Below, in pieces: positions 10,661-19,520 of a DNA stretch of 64,000 nt (its first letter is position 1; each line of letters opens with the position of its first letter). Below the pieces are notes generated by a model. The model was given only the letters and a program-made list of their open reading frames with translations. It was not told where the DNA came from and did not search any database. The position numbers were made by a program, and so were the translations under genes. Origin of the DNA: Aquibacillus sediminis (lineage in GTDB: Bacteria > Bacillota > Bacilli > Bacillales > Amphibacillaceae); NCBI RefSeq assembly GCF_005870085.1, contig NZ_SZNM01000009.1, positions 42,616 to 106,615 of the forward strand, given 5' to 3'.

Positions 10661-11371
10661 TCATTCCTCCTCATCTAGCTCTTGGATGTTTCTCTCCAAC
10701 ACTTCCATACTTCCGCTTCGACATGAGATCACCTTGTCTGTCACGCCGACAAATAACCCCGTTTCCACAACACCAACTATTGCCTTCAAATGCTGATGCA
10801 ATTTTTTCGGATCAAGAATCTTTTCAAATTTACAGTCCAAAATGTAATTTCCGTTATCAGAAATAAACACTTCTTCATCTTGTTTGCGAATTACCGGTTC
10901 ACAACCGAACACCGCAATCCGTTTTGCTGTTATATTCCATCCATAAGGGACAACCTCGATAGGTAAGGGAAAATCACCTAAATGTGGTACCATTTTTGAT
11001 CCATCGACAGTAATGATTAACTTATCGGCTAGTACATCAACGATTTTTTCCCTTACTAACGATCCCCCACCACCTTTTAATAGATTTAGATTTGGATCTA
11101 CCTCATCCGCTCCATCTATAGCAAGGTCAATACGTTCTACTTCAGTAAAATCAATTAAAGAGATACCTAGCTTTTTTGCCAATCGCTCGGTCTTCTTTGA
11201 TGTCGGAATCCCTTTTACTTGCAATCCTTCATTTTTTATTCTTTCAGCTAGTTTCTCAAGCATCCAATTGACAGTTGAGCCCGATCCTAGTCCTAGAATC
11301 ATACCGTCTTTTATATAAGTAACTGCCTCTTCACCGGTAATTTTCTTGTCCGTTTCCATTTGAGTTAACAT
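10661..11371 (-). CDS. rpiA: Ribose-5-phosphate isomerase A
   Basis: Interconverts ribulose-5-phosphate and ribose-5-phosphate. The 236 residues carry the family motifs GLGSGSTVNW (about 31-40), DGADEVDPNLNLLKGGGG (about 90-107) and the catalytic region KGGGGSLVREK. The ATG lies behind AAAGGAG. It sits between the TRAP genes and kdgK, overlapping the latter. Its presence inside the operon fits a pathway that yields ribulose-5-phosphate, as the HPS-type enzyme would. Confidence 0.93.
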   Translation of the reverse strand: MLTQMETDKKITGEEAVTYIKDGMILGLGSGSTVNWMLEKLAERIKNEGLQVKGIPTSKKTERLAKKLGISLIDFTEVERIDLAIDGADEVDPNLNLLKGGGGSLVREKIVDVLADKLIITVDGSKMVPHLGDFPLPIEVVPYGWNITAKRIAVFGCEPVIRKQDEEVFISDNGNYILDCKFEKILDPKKLHQHLKAIVGVVETGLFVGVTDKVISCRSGSMEVLERNIQELDEEE

Positions 11372-11409
11372 ACACCAAGTAACTCCTTTTCTTCATTATC
11401 GAGCGCGAT

Positions 11410-12696
11410 TTAGAACATTGCTGGATTAATTAGCTTTGGAACATAAAAGGCAATGTCCGGAAAGAACGCGATAAATAGTAGTACCATAATCACAATGGTT
11501 ATATATGGGATAACTGCTTTAAATGACCGATCAATGGAAAGTTCACCAATTTTTGCAGCAAGTAGTAGACATAAACCATATGGTGGTGTAACTAACCCTA
11601 TTGCTAACGTAATAATAACGATTAAACCAAGATGGACTGGATCAATGCCGAACTGAAGTGCTGTTGGCAAAATAACAGGCACAAACAGAATCATAGCTGG
11701 AATCGCATCCATAAATGTTCCAACAAATAAGAAGAATGCAATGATGATAAATAGGAAGATTACTTTTGAACCAATGTTATTAGCAAAGAACTCTTGTGCT
11801 AATGTACCAAGTTGGTAATAACTCATTAATTCACCTAACGCATTTGCAGTAGCTAATGCAAATAGGGATAAGGAGCTTAACGCTAAAGTGTCTAACAATA
11901 TTTTAGGTAGCTGTTTTAGTGTAAGCGTTTTATAAAAAAACATACTAATGATCAATGTGTACAAGGAAGCTACCGCTGCGGCTTCAGTAGCTGTAAAGAA
12001 ACCTGAAACAACACCACCAATGATAATCACGACCGTTAGTAAAGCTGGTAACGATTCGAAAAACAGCTTTAAAACTTTAGTGAATTCTGTTTTTGCCGTT
12101 CTTGGATAGTTTCGCTTCACTGCTAATATATAAATGAAAATCATCATGGTTAAACCAATTAGCACACCTGGCACAATACCACCAAGGAAAAGAGCACCGA
12201 CAGATACGTTAGCGATACCAGCGAAAATAATCATCGGAATACTTGGTGGAATAACCACTCCAACTGTTGAAGAGGCTGCCGTTACGCCAACCGCCATTTC
12301 TTTGTCATAACCGTTACGAACCATGCTCGGAATTAGGATTTTACCCACACCTGCCGTGTCAGCCTGTGAAGCACCAGATACACCAGCAAACATCATCGAT
12401 ACTAAAATATTTGAATGGGCTAGACCACCACGAATTGGTCCAACAATAGCTAAGGCTAAATCAATTAATTTACTTGAAATTTTCCCAGAGTTCATTAAGT
12501 TAGCAGCTAAGATGAATAATGGAACTGCTAGTAATACGAATGAATTCAGTCCGTTTAACATTTTCATCGGAACAGACATTTCAGGAATGTACTCTATACT
12601 GGTAATTCCTATCATCGCAACAATACCAATTACAAAAGCAATTGGAACCCCAATAAATAATAATAAAAGAAACACACCAATTAGAAGAAATCCCAT
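11410..12696 (-). CDS. dctM: TRAP transporter large permease (DctM type)
   Basis: A 428-residue hydrophobic protein with the 12-or-so membrane segments of the DctM family. Landmarks are FVIGIVAM near the N-terminus, GVSGASQADTAGVG, ASSTVGVVIPPSIP and a late GLVTPPYG loop. It forms the ion-coupled channel of a TRAP uptake system with the DctQ and DctP proteins encoded next to it. Its start overlaps the dctQ stop by one base. Confidence 0.93.
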   Translation of the reverse strand: MGFLLIGVFLLLLFIGVPIAFVIGIVAMIGITSIEYIPEMSVPMKMLNGLNSFVLLAVPLFILAANLMNSGKISSKLIDLALAIVGPIRGGLAHSNILVSMMFAGVSGASQADTAGVGKILIPSMVRNGYDKEMAVGVTAASSTVGVVIPPSIPMIIFAGIANVSVGALFLGGIVPGVLIGLTMMIFIYILAVKRNYPRTAKTEFTKVLKLFFESLPALLTVVIIIGGVVSGFFTATEAAAVASLYTLIISMFFYKTLTLKQLPKILLDTLALSSLSLFALATANALGELMSYYQLGTLAQEFFANNIGSKVIFLFIIIAFFLFVGTFMDAIPAMILFVPVILPTALQFGIDPVHLGLIVIITLAIGLVTPPYGLCLLLAAKIGELSIDRSFKAVIPYITIVIMVLLFIAFFPDIAFYVPKLINPAMF

Positions 12697-13181
12697 TATT
12701 CACTTACCTCCTTCACTTTTAACAGTTTCACATGATTAATCACATGACCTAACAGATAGATAATCATCGTAATAGCCATAATTGGAATTGAAATCCAGAC
12801 ATAGCCCATTTTCATGTCTTGTAAAGCAACCCAATTGTAATTCCAGAAACGTTGCACAACTTGAATACCATAATTGAGTACCATGACATTAAATAGGATA
12901 AGCATAAGATCTATCACTAAATTTAAAATCGTTCTTGGTTTATCTTTCAATTTTCTTTGCAGTAAATCAAAGGTAAAGTGTTCCTTCCTATTAACCATCA
13001 CCGCCGCTCCCATAAACACTGCCCATATAAAGGAATAGTTGGCTACCTCTTCTGTCCAAATGACTGAAATTCCTATTTGTCGTGTTACGATTTGGACCAC
13101 AATGACAGTAAAGAATACTGTTAAAAAGATCGCTCCTACTGTTATTTGGATTTTTTCTAGCGTTTGAATAAACCGATTCAT
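12696..13181 (-). CDS. dctQ: TRAP transporter small permease (DctQ type)
   Basis: 161 residues with four predicted membrane helices (about 15-37, 48-66, 88-108 and 128-148) and the family signature WTEEVANYSFIWAVF in the second. It is the scaffold partner of DctM. It lies 210 nt downstream of dctP, a gap that contains a strong hairpin. Confidence 0.9.
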   Translation of the reverse strand: MNRFIQTLEKIQITVGAIFLTVFFTVIVVQIVTRQIGISVIWTEEVANYSFIWAVFMGAAVMVNRKEHFTFDLLQRKLKDKPRTILNLVIDLMLILFNVMVLNYGIQVVQRFWNYNWVALQDMKMGYVWISIPIMAITMIIYLLGHVINHVKLLKVKEVSE

Positions 13182-13335
13182 GTTGAACCTCCTAACATAA
13201 ATTACTAAGCAAAGCGCCTTCTACTTTTCAATTCCATCAAGGTGATCCTTTGATTTAGACCTACATTTTTACTTCCCTAATCAACAGAAGCCCCAGTGTT
13301 TACAGAAGCGCTCTAGCTTACCCGTATTTTAAATT

Positions 13336-13362
13336 AGAAAGGACACATTACGTGTCCTTTCT
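13336..13362 (-). terminator. Intercistronic hairpin between dctP and dctQ
   Basis: A perfect 11-bp stem, AGAAAGGACAC / GTGTCCTTTCT, with a 5-nt loop. A hairpin after a binding-protein gene usually stabilises that message or partly terminates transcription, so that binding protein is made in excess over the permease. That role is inferred here. Confidence 0.65.
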
Positions 13363-13391
13363 TTAGTTGTAGATATTCTTTTTACCACCTG

Positions 13392-14420
13392 TTATTGTAT
13401 ATCTCTAATTTGTTGAAGTAGATCTTCAACGCCCATTTCGTTAGCAGCTTCATCTTGAAGTGGTTGGGCTAAATCAATAAACGGTTGTCTGTCGATTTGG
13501 TTAATTTCAGCACCGTCATCTAAAGCTTTTTGCTTATATTCTTCTTCTTGTGCATATAGTGCTTCTCTTTCAGCTTCAACTGACTCTTCTGCAGCGTTTA
13601 AAACAATTTCTTTTTGTTCATCTGTATAAGAATCAAAAGTATTACCGTTAACTAATAGTAAACGTGTTGTATAGTCATGTCCTGTTTCTGTAATATATTT
13701 ACCATTTTCTGTTGTATGGTGGTTTTGTTGAACAAAGTATGGATATGCATTTTCTGCTGAATCAACTACACCTTGTTGTAACCCTTGATATAGCTCACCC
13801 CATGCTACAGAAGTTGGTACTGCCCCTGTTTGTTCCCAATAGTCTGCTACAACACCTGAAGTTTGTGTTCTGATTGTTAAACCATTTAAGTCATCCATTG
13901 ATTCAAGTGGTTTCTTACCATAATAATGTCTTACACCTGCTGACCAGTAACCTACAATTTTAAAGTCATTATTTGACTTTTCGTTAATTAAATCTGCAAC
14001 TTGCTGACCAACTTCACCATCCACTACACTTTCCCAATGATCGTAGCTAGAAAATAAATATGGTAGTGCAAATAAATCCACTTCTTTAATACCTGTTTGT
14101 GTCATAAATCCTGGGGATACTAATACTACATCCGCAGCACCTGTTTGTAGTTTTTCAACAAGTTCTGATTCACTAGTTCCAATCGTTCCTGCGTGCACTT
14201 CAACTTCTATGGCACCATCAGATTCAGCTTCTGCAACTTCTTTAAATTTCAATAAGCCATCTTGATAAGGATTTTCTGTTGATGTTTGATTATGTGCAGC
14301 AACTAGTTTTATAGACTCCGACCCTGAACCATTCGATTCTGATGAAGATGAAGAATCATTTCCACAGCCCCCTAAGATTATCAATGCCAATCCAATTAAA
14401 ATAAAAGTAAGCCTTTTCAT
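13392..14420 (-). CDS. dctP: TRAP transporter substrate-binding lipoprotein (DctP type)
   Basis: A 342-residue extracytoplasmic solute receptor. The signal peptide ends in a lipobox (LIILGGC, Cys19), followed by a Ser-rich linker. The DctP fold shows AAHNQTSTENPYQDGLLKF and the specificity-region pattern LNGLTIRTQTSGV with the conserved Arg that usually binds the carboxylate. The substrate is therefore probably an organic or sugar acid, consistent with kdgK and kdgA. It is the first transporter gene of the operon. Confidence 0.92.
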   Translation of the reverse strand: MKRLTFILIGLALIILGGCGNDSSSSSESNGSGSESIKLVAAHNQTSTENPYQDGLLKFKEVAEAESDGAIEVEVHAGTIGTSESELVEKLQTGAADVVLVSPGFMTQTGIKEVDLFALPYLFSSYDHWESVVDGEVGQQVADLINEKSNNDFKIVGYWSAGVRHYYGKKPLESMDDLNGLTIRTQTSGVVADYWEQTGAVPTSVAWGELYQGLQQGVVDSAENAYPYFVQQNHHTTENGKYITETGHDYTTRLLLVNGNTFDSYTDEQKEIVLNAAEESVEAEREALYAQEEEYKQKALDDGAEINQIDRQPFIDLAQPLQDEAANEMGVEDLLQQIRDIQ

Positions 14421-14456
14421 TTTAATACCCCTCTTTGTTTAGATTTTAGAACTATT

Positions 14457-15086
14457 TTATTCCCCTAATTGTTTAACAAAACCTTCTGCTTTTTTGGTCA
14501 AATCTTGATAGTCTTCCCATGTTTGAAGCTTAGATACATTAACCAAATCACTTCCAATTCCTACTGCTTTGCAACCATGTTTTATAAATTCATTCATGTT
14601 TTCCAGCGTCACTCCTCCTGTTGCCATAACAGGAACGTGTGGTAATGGGCCGTGAATATTTTTGATATATTTCGGACCAAAAGTATTAGCTGGGAATACT
14701 TTCACCATATCTGCACCAGATTCATAGGCAGTTAGTATTTCTGTTGGTGTTAATGCACCAGATATGTTTAACACTCCATAGCGGTTCGTAAGCTTAATTG
14801 TTTCAGGATTTAAAGTAGGTGAGACAATAAATTCTGCCCCAGCCATAATGACAGCACGTGCCGTCTCTGGGTCTAATACGGTTCCAGCTCCTATTGCAAT
14901 TTTCCCTTCAAACTCATTAACCGCTTTCTCAATTAACGTTGTGACTTTTGGGGTTTCAGCCGTTATTTCCACAGCCTTAATACCGCCTTCATATACCGCT
15001 TTCAAAATATCAATAATGTTATTTTCATCCGCTTTTCTTATAATTGCTACTATCTTATGTTCACTAATTTTTTGAACAAGTGACAT
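14457..15086 (-). CDS. kdgA: KDPG/KHG aldolase
   Basis: 2-dehydro-3-deoxyphosphogluconate aldolase, cleaving KDPG to pyruvate and glyceraldehyde-3-phosphate. Visible motifs are KIVAIIRK near the N-terminus, the Glu in AVEITAETP, GAGTVLDP, FIVSPTLNPE and the Schiff-base lysine in VKVFPANTFG; GGV follows. I prefer the ATG at 15086 (MSLVQ), since AGGATGG lies at normal distance; the ATG at 15098 sits too close to any ribosome binding site. It begins directly after phi. Confidence 0.9.
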   Translation of the reverse strand: MSLVQKISEHKIVAIIRKADENNIIDILKAVYEGGIKAVEITAETPKVTTLIEKAVNEFEGKIAIGAGTVLDPETARAVIMAGAEFIVSPTLNPETIKLTNRYGVLNISGALTPTEILTAYESGADMVKVFPANTFGPKYIKNIHGPLPHVPVMATGGVTLENMNEFIKHGCKAVGIGSDLVNVSKLQTWEDYQDLTKKAEGFVKQLGE

Positions 15087-15099
15087 GATATAATCCATC

Positions 15100-15654
15100 C
15101 TATTCTAAATTTGCATGTTTTTTATTTAAACTTCCATCGTTTCCCCTGTCATCTAATTGTAGTAAGTATATGATCACAGCATCTAAAACTAGATGTGCGG
15201 ACTGATCAAACTGATTTCCTAAAGGTTGAATTGTTGTTGGTTCATGCGGTAGTCGTTTTTTCGTTGCTGCTGGAATGACGACGTTACAATCACTCATTTG
15301 CCCGATGGCAGAGTCTTTGTTTGTTGTAACTAAAGCTACCTTCGCGCCAATACTCTTGGCTTGAGTTCCATAATACTTTAGCATCTCGGTATTGCCTGAC
15401 CCAGAAATAACAAGTAATAAATCCTCTGCTTCAATACTTGGCGTGATTGTTTCTCCTACCACATAAACAGGGTAACCACTATGCATTAAACGCATCGCAA
15501 CCATTTTCCCTACTAAACCAGACCGTCCAGTGCCAGCGATAAATATCCTCTTCGCTTGTTTCAATTCATTAGCTAACAGTTCGGTTTCTGTTGTATTAAC
15601 ATTCCGTAAAACTTCACTTACTTCATCAGATATTGTTTTAGTAACTTGTTTCAT
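15100..15654 (-). CDS. 6-phospho-3-hexuloisomerase-like SIS protein
   Basis: A 184-residue SIS-domain isomerase of the PHI/HxlB type, interconverting arabino-3-hexulose-6-phosphate and fructose-6-phosphate in the RuMP pathway. Markers are GTGRSGLVGKM, VGETITPS, ISGSGNTE, IQPLGNQFDQ and the family C-terminus KKHANLE. It is the first gene of the operon, directly behind the LacI-controlled promoter. A second, canonical PHI is encoded at 61390. Being first, it may be the most highly expressed enzyme of the route. Confidence 0.85.
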   Translation of the reverse strand: MKQVTKTISDEVSEVLRNVNTTETELLANELKQAKRIFIAGTGRSGLVGKMVAMRLMHSGYPVYVVGETITPSIEAEDLLLVISGSGNTEMLKYYGTQAKSIGAKVALVTTNKDSAIGQMSDCNVVIPAATKKRLPHEPTTIQPLGNQFDQSAHLVLDAVIIYLLQLDDRGNDGSLNKKHANLE

Positions 15655-15745
15655 TATGACACCACCTCCTCAATGCTGCTTTAACCAAAGTCTCAGTTGG
15701 ATTTGACCAACAATGATTTTGCACTTTACTTTGGTAAACCCATTT

Positions 15746-15806
15746 ACTAAATCGATTTAGTGAACCGGTTTAGTGATAGTATAAAATATTTGTAAGCGTT
15801 TTACAA
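15746..15806 (-). promoter_or_regulatory. Operon promoter with cre and two overlapping LacI-type operators
   Basis: Minus-strand promoter: -35 TTGTAA (15806-15801), 17-nt spacer, -10 TATACT (15783-15778). TTGTAAGCGTTTTACAA (15790-15806) looks like a CcpA cre covering the -35. Just downstream of the -10 lie two palindromes, ACTAAATCGATTTAGT (15746-15761) and AGTGAACCGGTTTAGT (15759-15774), which share 3 bases and have the CG centre of LacI-family operators. Confidence 0.75.
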
Positions 15807-15853
15807 GTGTTTTTTTTAATTTTGTAGGTTTAGAATTTTCTATTTTTCCAATT

Positions 15854-16858
15854 TTATTTTAACCTTTTTGATGAATCACGAATTATTAATTCACATGGGA
15901 ACCTCATCTCAAGGGCTTCAATTTTTTGATTATTAATTTGTTTCAGCAACAATTCAGCAGCCCTTTCTCCCATTAGATAAGATGACTGTTTAATAGTTGT
16001 CACTGGCGGATCCACCAAGTGTGCAAATGGAATATTATCAAATACAATCAGCGCAAATGCTTCACCTATTTTAAGGTTTTTTTCCTTAGCAAATTTCAAT
16101 ACCTCAATTAATAAAAGGTCGTTTCCTGCTAATATTGCTGTTGGTGGTGATTCTATAGCAAATAATTTTTCTAACTCCTGTTGAATTTGTTTAATTTCTG
16201 CACTAACCAAGAAATCTGGTTTTATTTCTATTCCATTTTCCTCTAATGCTTGTTTATAACCATCGCGTCGCTCAAGCCTAGTTGAAATCGTTAAAGGCTC
16301 CGTGACAATTGCAATTCGTTCATGTCCCTGGTCAATAAAGTGTTGAATCGCAGACCAGGTCGCTTCATTATTTTCTGATGCAACCAATGGGGCCTTTAAA
16401 CCTGATAACTTTCGATCCATAAACACCACTGGATAATTTTCCCTGATTAACTGTTGATAGATATCAAGATTTGGTGCAGTTGGAAATATAATTAGACCAT
16501 CGACTTGCTTAGCACGAAGCATTTCAATATACTTTTTTTCTTTCTCTGGATTATTATCTGCATTACATACAATGGTGTGGACATCATGTTGAATAAAATA
16601 ATCCTCAACTGCACGGCTTACTTCAGTTGAAAAGCGGTGCATAATATTACCCACGATGATCCCTACAGTAGAAGTCCGTTTTTGTTTTAAACTTCTAGCA
16701 AGATAATTTGGTTGATAATTAAGCTCTTTTATTGCCTCTTCAATTCTTGTTCTCGTATCTTCCCGCATATAATGGTAACGTTTATTTAGAAACTGAGAAA
16801 CTGTGCTTTTTGACACTCCTGCTTTTTCGGCAACATCTGCCATCGTTATTTTCCCCAT
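15854..16858 (-). CDS. LacI-family transcriptional regulator
   Basis: A 334-residue repressor. The N-terminal helix-turn-helix reads MADVAEKAGVSKSTVSQFLN (about 5-24), followed by a hinge helix and a periplasmic-binding-like sensor domain (VGIIVGNIMHRF, then the D-x-G-type core). It likely binds the ACTAAATCGATTTAGT palindromes in front of phi and in front of the isomerase gene at 17823, and is released by a pathway sugar phosphate or acid. It is transcribed in the same direction as both, between the two operator sites. Confidence 0.9.
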   Translation of the reverse strand: MGKITMADVAEKAGVSKSTVSQFLNKRYHYMREDTRTRIEEAIKELNYQPNYLARSLKQKRTSTVGIIVGNIMHRFSTEVSRAVEDYFIQHDVHTIVCNADNNPEKEKKYIEMLRAKQVDGLIIFPTAPNLDIYQQLIRENYPVVFMDRKLSGLKAPLVASENNEATWSAIQHFIDQGHERIAIVTEPLTISTRLERRDGYKQALEENGIEIKPDFLVSAEIKQIQQELEKLFAIESPPTAILAGNDLLLIEVLKFAKEKNLKIGEAFALIVFDNIPFAHLVDPPVTTIKQSSYLMGERAAELLLKQINNQKIEALEMRFPCELIIRDSSKRLK

Positions 16859-17079
16859 AAAATCTACCTCTTTATTTAGTTAATAACCCTTAGTTTATGT
16901 CTTTTTGCTGATAGCCTTTACAAAGGTAAGCAGTTGCTTTTTCTTCATATGCTTGGGACACCCAATATCAAGCTATTGATGCGTATGCAAATAGTTAAAA
17001 TTATAAGGAGTTAGACTGTAAACTGAACAAAACGAAATGCTATCCCTTACGCCATGTCTTCAATAATAACCTTTTTCTT

Positions 17080-17823
17080 TCAATCTTGATCAACCAACTC
17101 AATATACGTCTGTAATTCATCCAACTCAATCGGGAATTCAAGCGCTTTCATAACGTCCGATGAAACACGGCGACTAATCTGTCTCCACTCCGCTTCCTGT
17201 AATTTTGGAAGTGACACTGTTACAAGTTGATCCTCTATTTTAACTACGTGTTTAAAATGAAGATAGCGAACATATTCTGCTAGATTTGTTAAGGCATATT
17301 CTACATCTTGGTTTGTATAATACCAGTTTCCCGTATCAAATGTCATATGAACAGAAATCGCATATTGGTTGACGCAATCGAAAAAATTTGTAAGATTATC
17401 CACATTACCGCCATACATCGTCTGGTCATTCTCAACCAAAAGTTGTATATTAGAATAACAATCTAAAAGTTCACCCAGTTCTAGTATATCAGAGTTTTGC
17501 CGATGAAAATGTCCAAGAGAAACTTTTACCCAACTTGCACCTAGTATAACTGCTTCTTCAAAAATTTGTTTAAGCACTGTCTTGTTTAACGTTCCATTTT
17601 TACTCCACAATTCCATTGGGACAGAAAAAACAGTATGTAATTTGTACTTGTCAATTTCCTCTTTTGTCTCTTTAAGCGGTAACTCGCCTTTCGGAAACAA
17701 CTCTCGGCGAATTTCGATCCCATATGCCCCTGACCTAGCAATACTTTTCACAAAGCTTGCTTGTCCATCTGTTCTAACTTGATCAACAGGAAAAGCATTT
17801 AATGGAATGATAACTTTATCCAT
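17080..17823 (-). CDS. TIM-barrel sugar isomerase/epimerase family protein
   Basis: 247 residues of the xylose-isomerase-like TIM-barrel (AP endonuclease 2) superfamily. Landmarks are GIEIRRELF, VKVSLGHF, the metal ligand pattern LLVENDQ, MTFDTGNW and YLHFKHV. Members isomerise or epimerise sugars, sugar acids or polyols. The ATG follows GGGAGGAGGGG. Its promoter repeats the cre and double operator of the sugar-acid operon, so it likely acts in the same pathway, perhaps converting the imported acid. Substrate unknown. Confidence 0.82.
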   Translation of the reverse strand: MDKVIIPLNAFPVDQVRTDGQASFVKSIARSGAYGIEIRRELFPKGELPLKETKEEIDKYKLHTVFSVPMELWSKNGTLNKTVLKQIFEEAVILGASWVKVSLGHFHRQNSDILELGELLDCYSNIQLLVENDQTMYGGNVDNLTNFFDCVNQYAISVHMTFDTGNWYYTNQDVEYALTNLAEYVRYLHFKHVVKIEDQLVTVSLPKLQEAEWRQISRRVSSDVMKALEFPIELDELQTYIELVDQD

Positions 17824-17837
17824 AGCAACCCCTCCTC

Positions 17838-17900
17838 CCTAAACCGATTTACTAAATCGATTTATTTTAAATTATACACCATTTGAAAGCGCTTATCAAC
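17838..17900 (-). promoter_or_regulatory. Isomerase-gene promoter with cre and double operator
   Basis: Minus-strand -35 TTGATA (17899-17894), 17-nt spacer, -10 TATAAT (17876-17871). A cre-like TTGATAAGCGCTTTCAAA covers the -35. Downstream of the -10 are ACTAAATCGATTTATT (17851-17866) and CCTAAACCGATTTACT (17838-17853), overlapping by 3 bases exactly as in the operon promoter at 15746. Confidence 0.75.
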
Positions 17901-17924
17901 TTTGCTGAGAAAGTTTTGATAAGC

Positions 17925-18000
17925 ATAGGGACGATCCTTGCACTTCCCCTCTTGATAGTGTTAGGTGCCACCACCGTCGGAAGCAGCAGAACCGTCCCCT
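17925..18000. repeat. R2 dispersed repeat pair
   Basis: A GCATAGGGACGATCC stretch and GGAAGCAGCAGAACCGTCCC flank GTTAGGTGCCACCACC, the same blocks as at 5975 and 8704. Noncoding; lies between the divergent isomerase and HAD genes. Confidence 0.55.
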
Positions 18001-18110
18001 GTTTCCCTTGTGAACTGTCCAGATGTCCAGTATATTCATTTATCCTCCCTTGCTTCTTCTCCCCAATCTAGTAAAATAGAAAGAAATGTTTAAAGAGAGG
18101 AACTACAAAT

Positions 18111-18935
18111 ATGGCATATAAAATGATCGTGCTAGATTTAGATGATACATTATTACTTGAGGATGGATCGATTTCAAAACGGACAAAGCAAGCCTTGATA
18201 CAAGCACAGGAAAATGATGTGAAAGTGGTGCTTGCTTCTGGTAGACCTACGTTTGGGATGAGGGCAATTGCGGATGAGCTTTCTTTAGATACATATGGGA
18301 GCTACATTTTATCCTTTAACGGAGGAAAAATCATTAATTGGCGCACAAATGAGGAATTGTTCAGCAGTACGTTATCCGTTGATGATGTACAAAAATTGTA
18401 TGAATTAAGCCGCCGTGAGGAAGTTTTTATTCATACATATGTCGGGGATGAAATTATCACAGAAGAAGCTAACCGATACACTACGATCGAATCCGAGCTT
18501 ACTGGTTTGCCAGTTAACGTTGTAGACGATTATGTGGAGGCTGTCACTACGCCAGTTGTGAAAACATTAATGGTTGGTGATCCAGGAAAACTGAAACCCG
18601 TAGAAGAAACATTACAAGCTGAATTATCGGAGTACTATAGCATCATGCGCTCCAAGCCATATTTCCTCGAATTCACGGAAAAAGGTGTTACAAAAGGGAC
18701 AAGCCTTAACCAGTTAATCCAAACTTGTGGAATCAAGCGCGAGGAAGTGATTGCAATTGGCGACAGCTATAATGACCAAGAAATGATAGAATTCGCTGGA
18801 CTTGGCGTAGCCATGGGCAATGCACCAGACGACATTAAAGAAGTAGCCGACCTTGTGACAGATACTAACACCCATGACGGCGTGGCTAAAATTGTAGAAG
18901 AATATGTATTGGGTGAGGTAGTAGTGAAGAACTGA
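18111..18935 (+). CDS. Cof-type HAD-IIB phosphatase
   Basis: A 274-residue cytoplasmic sugar-phosphate-type phosphatase. HAD motif I is VLDLDDTLL (about 7-15), motif II LASGRP (about 42-47), the motif III lysine lies in EFTEKGVTKG, and motif IV is AIGDSYNDQEMI. The large IIB cap sits between motifs II and III. GAGAGGAAC precedes the ATG. It is monocistronic. Members are promiscuous, so the substrate cannot be assigned. Confidence 0.92.
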   Translation: MAYKMIVLDLDDTLLLEDGSISKRTKQALIQAQENDVKVVLASGRPTFGMRAIADELSLDTYGSYILSFNGGKIINWRTNEELFSSTLSVDDVQKLYELSRREEVFIHTYVGDEIITEEANRYTTIESELTGLPVNVVDDYVEAVTTPVVKTLMVGDPGKLKPVEETLQAELSEYYSIMRSKPYFLEFTEKGVTKGTSLNQLIQTCGIKREEVIAIGDSYNDQEMIEFAGLGVAMGNAPDDIKEVADLVTDTNTHDGVAKIVEEYVLGEVVVKN

Positions 18936-19033
18936 TAAAAAAGACAGGCAGTTCTATTTAATAGAAACTCTCCCACTTCCCAAAAGGAATCATACGACAG
19001 GTACCTCCATTTAAGATATAAAGGAGGGCTAAA

Positions 19034-19489
19034 ATGGGAAAGAAAAAGAATGAACCAAAACCACCCAGGCACAAGAGATTAAATCGAGATGGTCGACTAC
19101 AAGCTGCTCCCCATTGGATTCCAAAATATGAGGGGAAAAACTTGGCCAAAGGCTACAGTAAACACTTTGCTATAGATTTATTAGGTGCTGTTAAAGAGTT
19201 AGAAATGCTAGGGTATTCTTTTAGCGATAGCTATAAACAACAATTAAAAAACATACAGCTTGCTGAGAAAAAGAAAGAACGAGAACGAGCTATGAAAGAA
19301 GAAGCATTTAATGATGAGTGTGATGAGACATATGCATATATTGCTGGCTATACGGATGGAGGGGTTCCATTTGGGATCACATGGGAAGAATGGGAACAGG
19401 ATCCATTATCTCCAGATACGAGTGAACCAAGCCAAGACAATATAAGGAATGCGGAATTTACGCACAAAGATGATGAGCTACCTTTTTAG
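19034..19489 (+). CDS. Hypothetical protein with SSB-like C-terminal tail
   Basis: 151 residues behind a perfect AAAGGAGGG ribosome binding site. The N-terminus is very basic (KKKNEPKPPRHKR), the middle is helical and charged (KKKERERAMKEE), and a GYTDGGVPFGITWEEWE segment follows. The last residues, HKDDELPF, resemble the acidic tip of single-stranded DNA-binding proteins (DDDIPF/DDDLPF), which docks DNA-repair and replication enzymes. No OB fold is visible, so this is not an SSB. Function unknown. A strong terminator follows at 19521. Confidence 0.75.
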   Translation: MGKKKNEPKPPRHKRLNRDGRLQAAPHWIPKYEGKNLAKGYSKHFAIDLLGAVKELEMLGYSFSDSYKQQLKNIQLAEKKKERERAMKEEAFNDECDETYAYIAGYTDGGVPFGITWEEWEQDPLSPDTSEPSQDNIRNAEFTHKDDELPF

Positions 19490-19520
19490 CACAATCTAAA
19501 TTAATGTGGGATAGAGTTCA

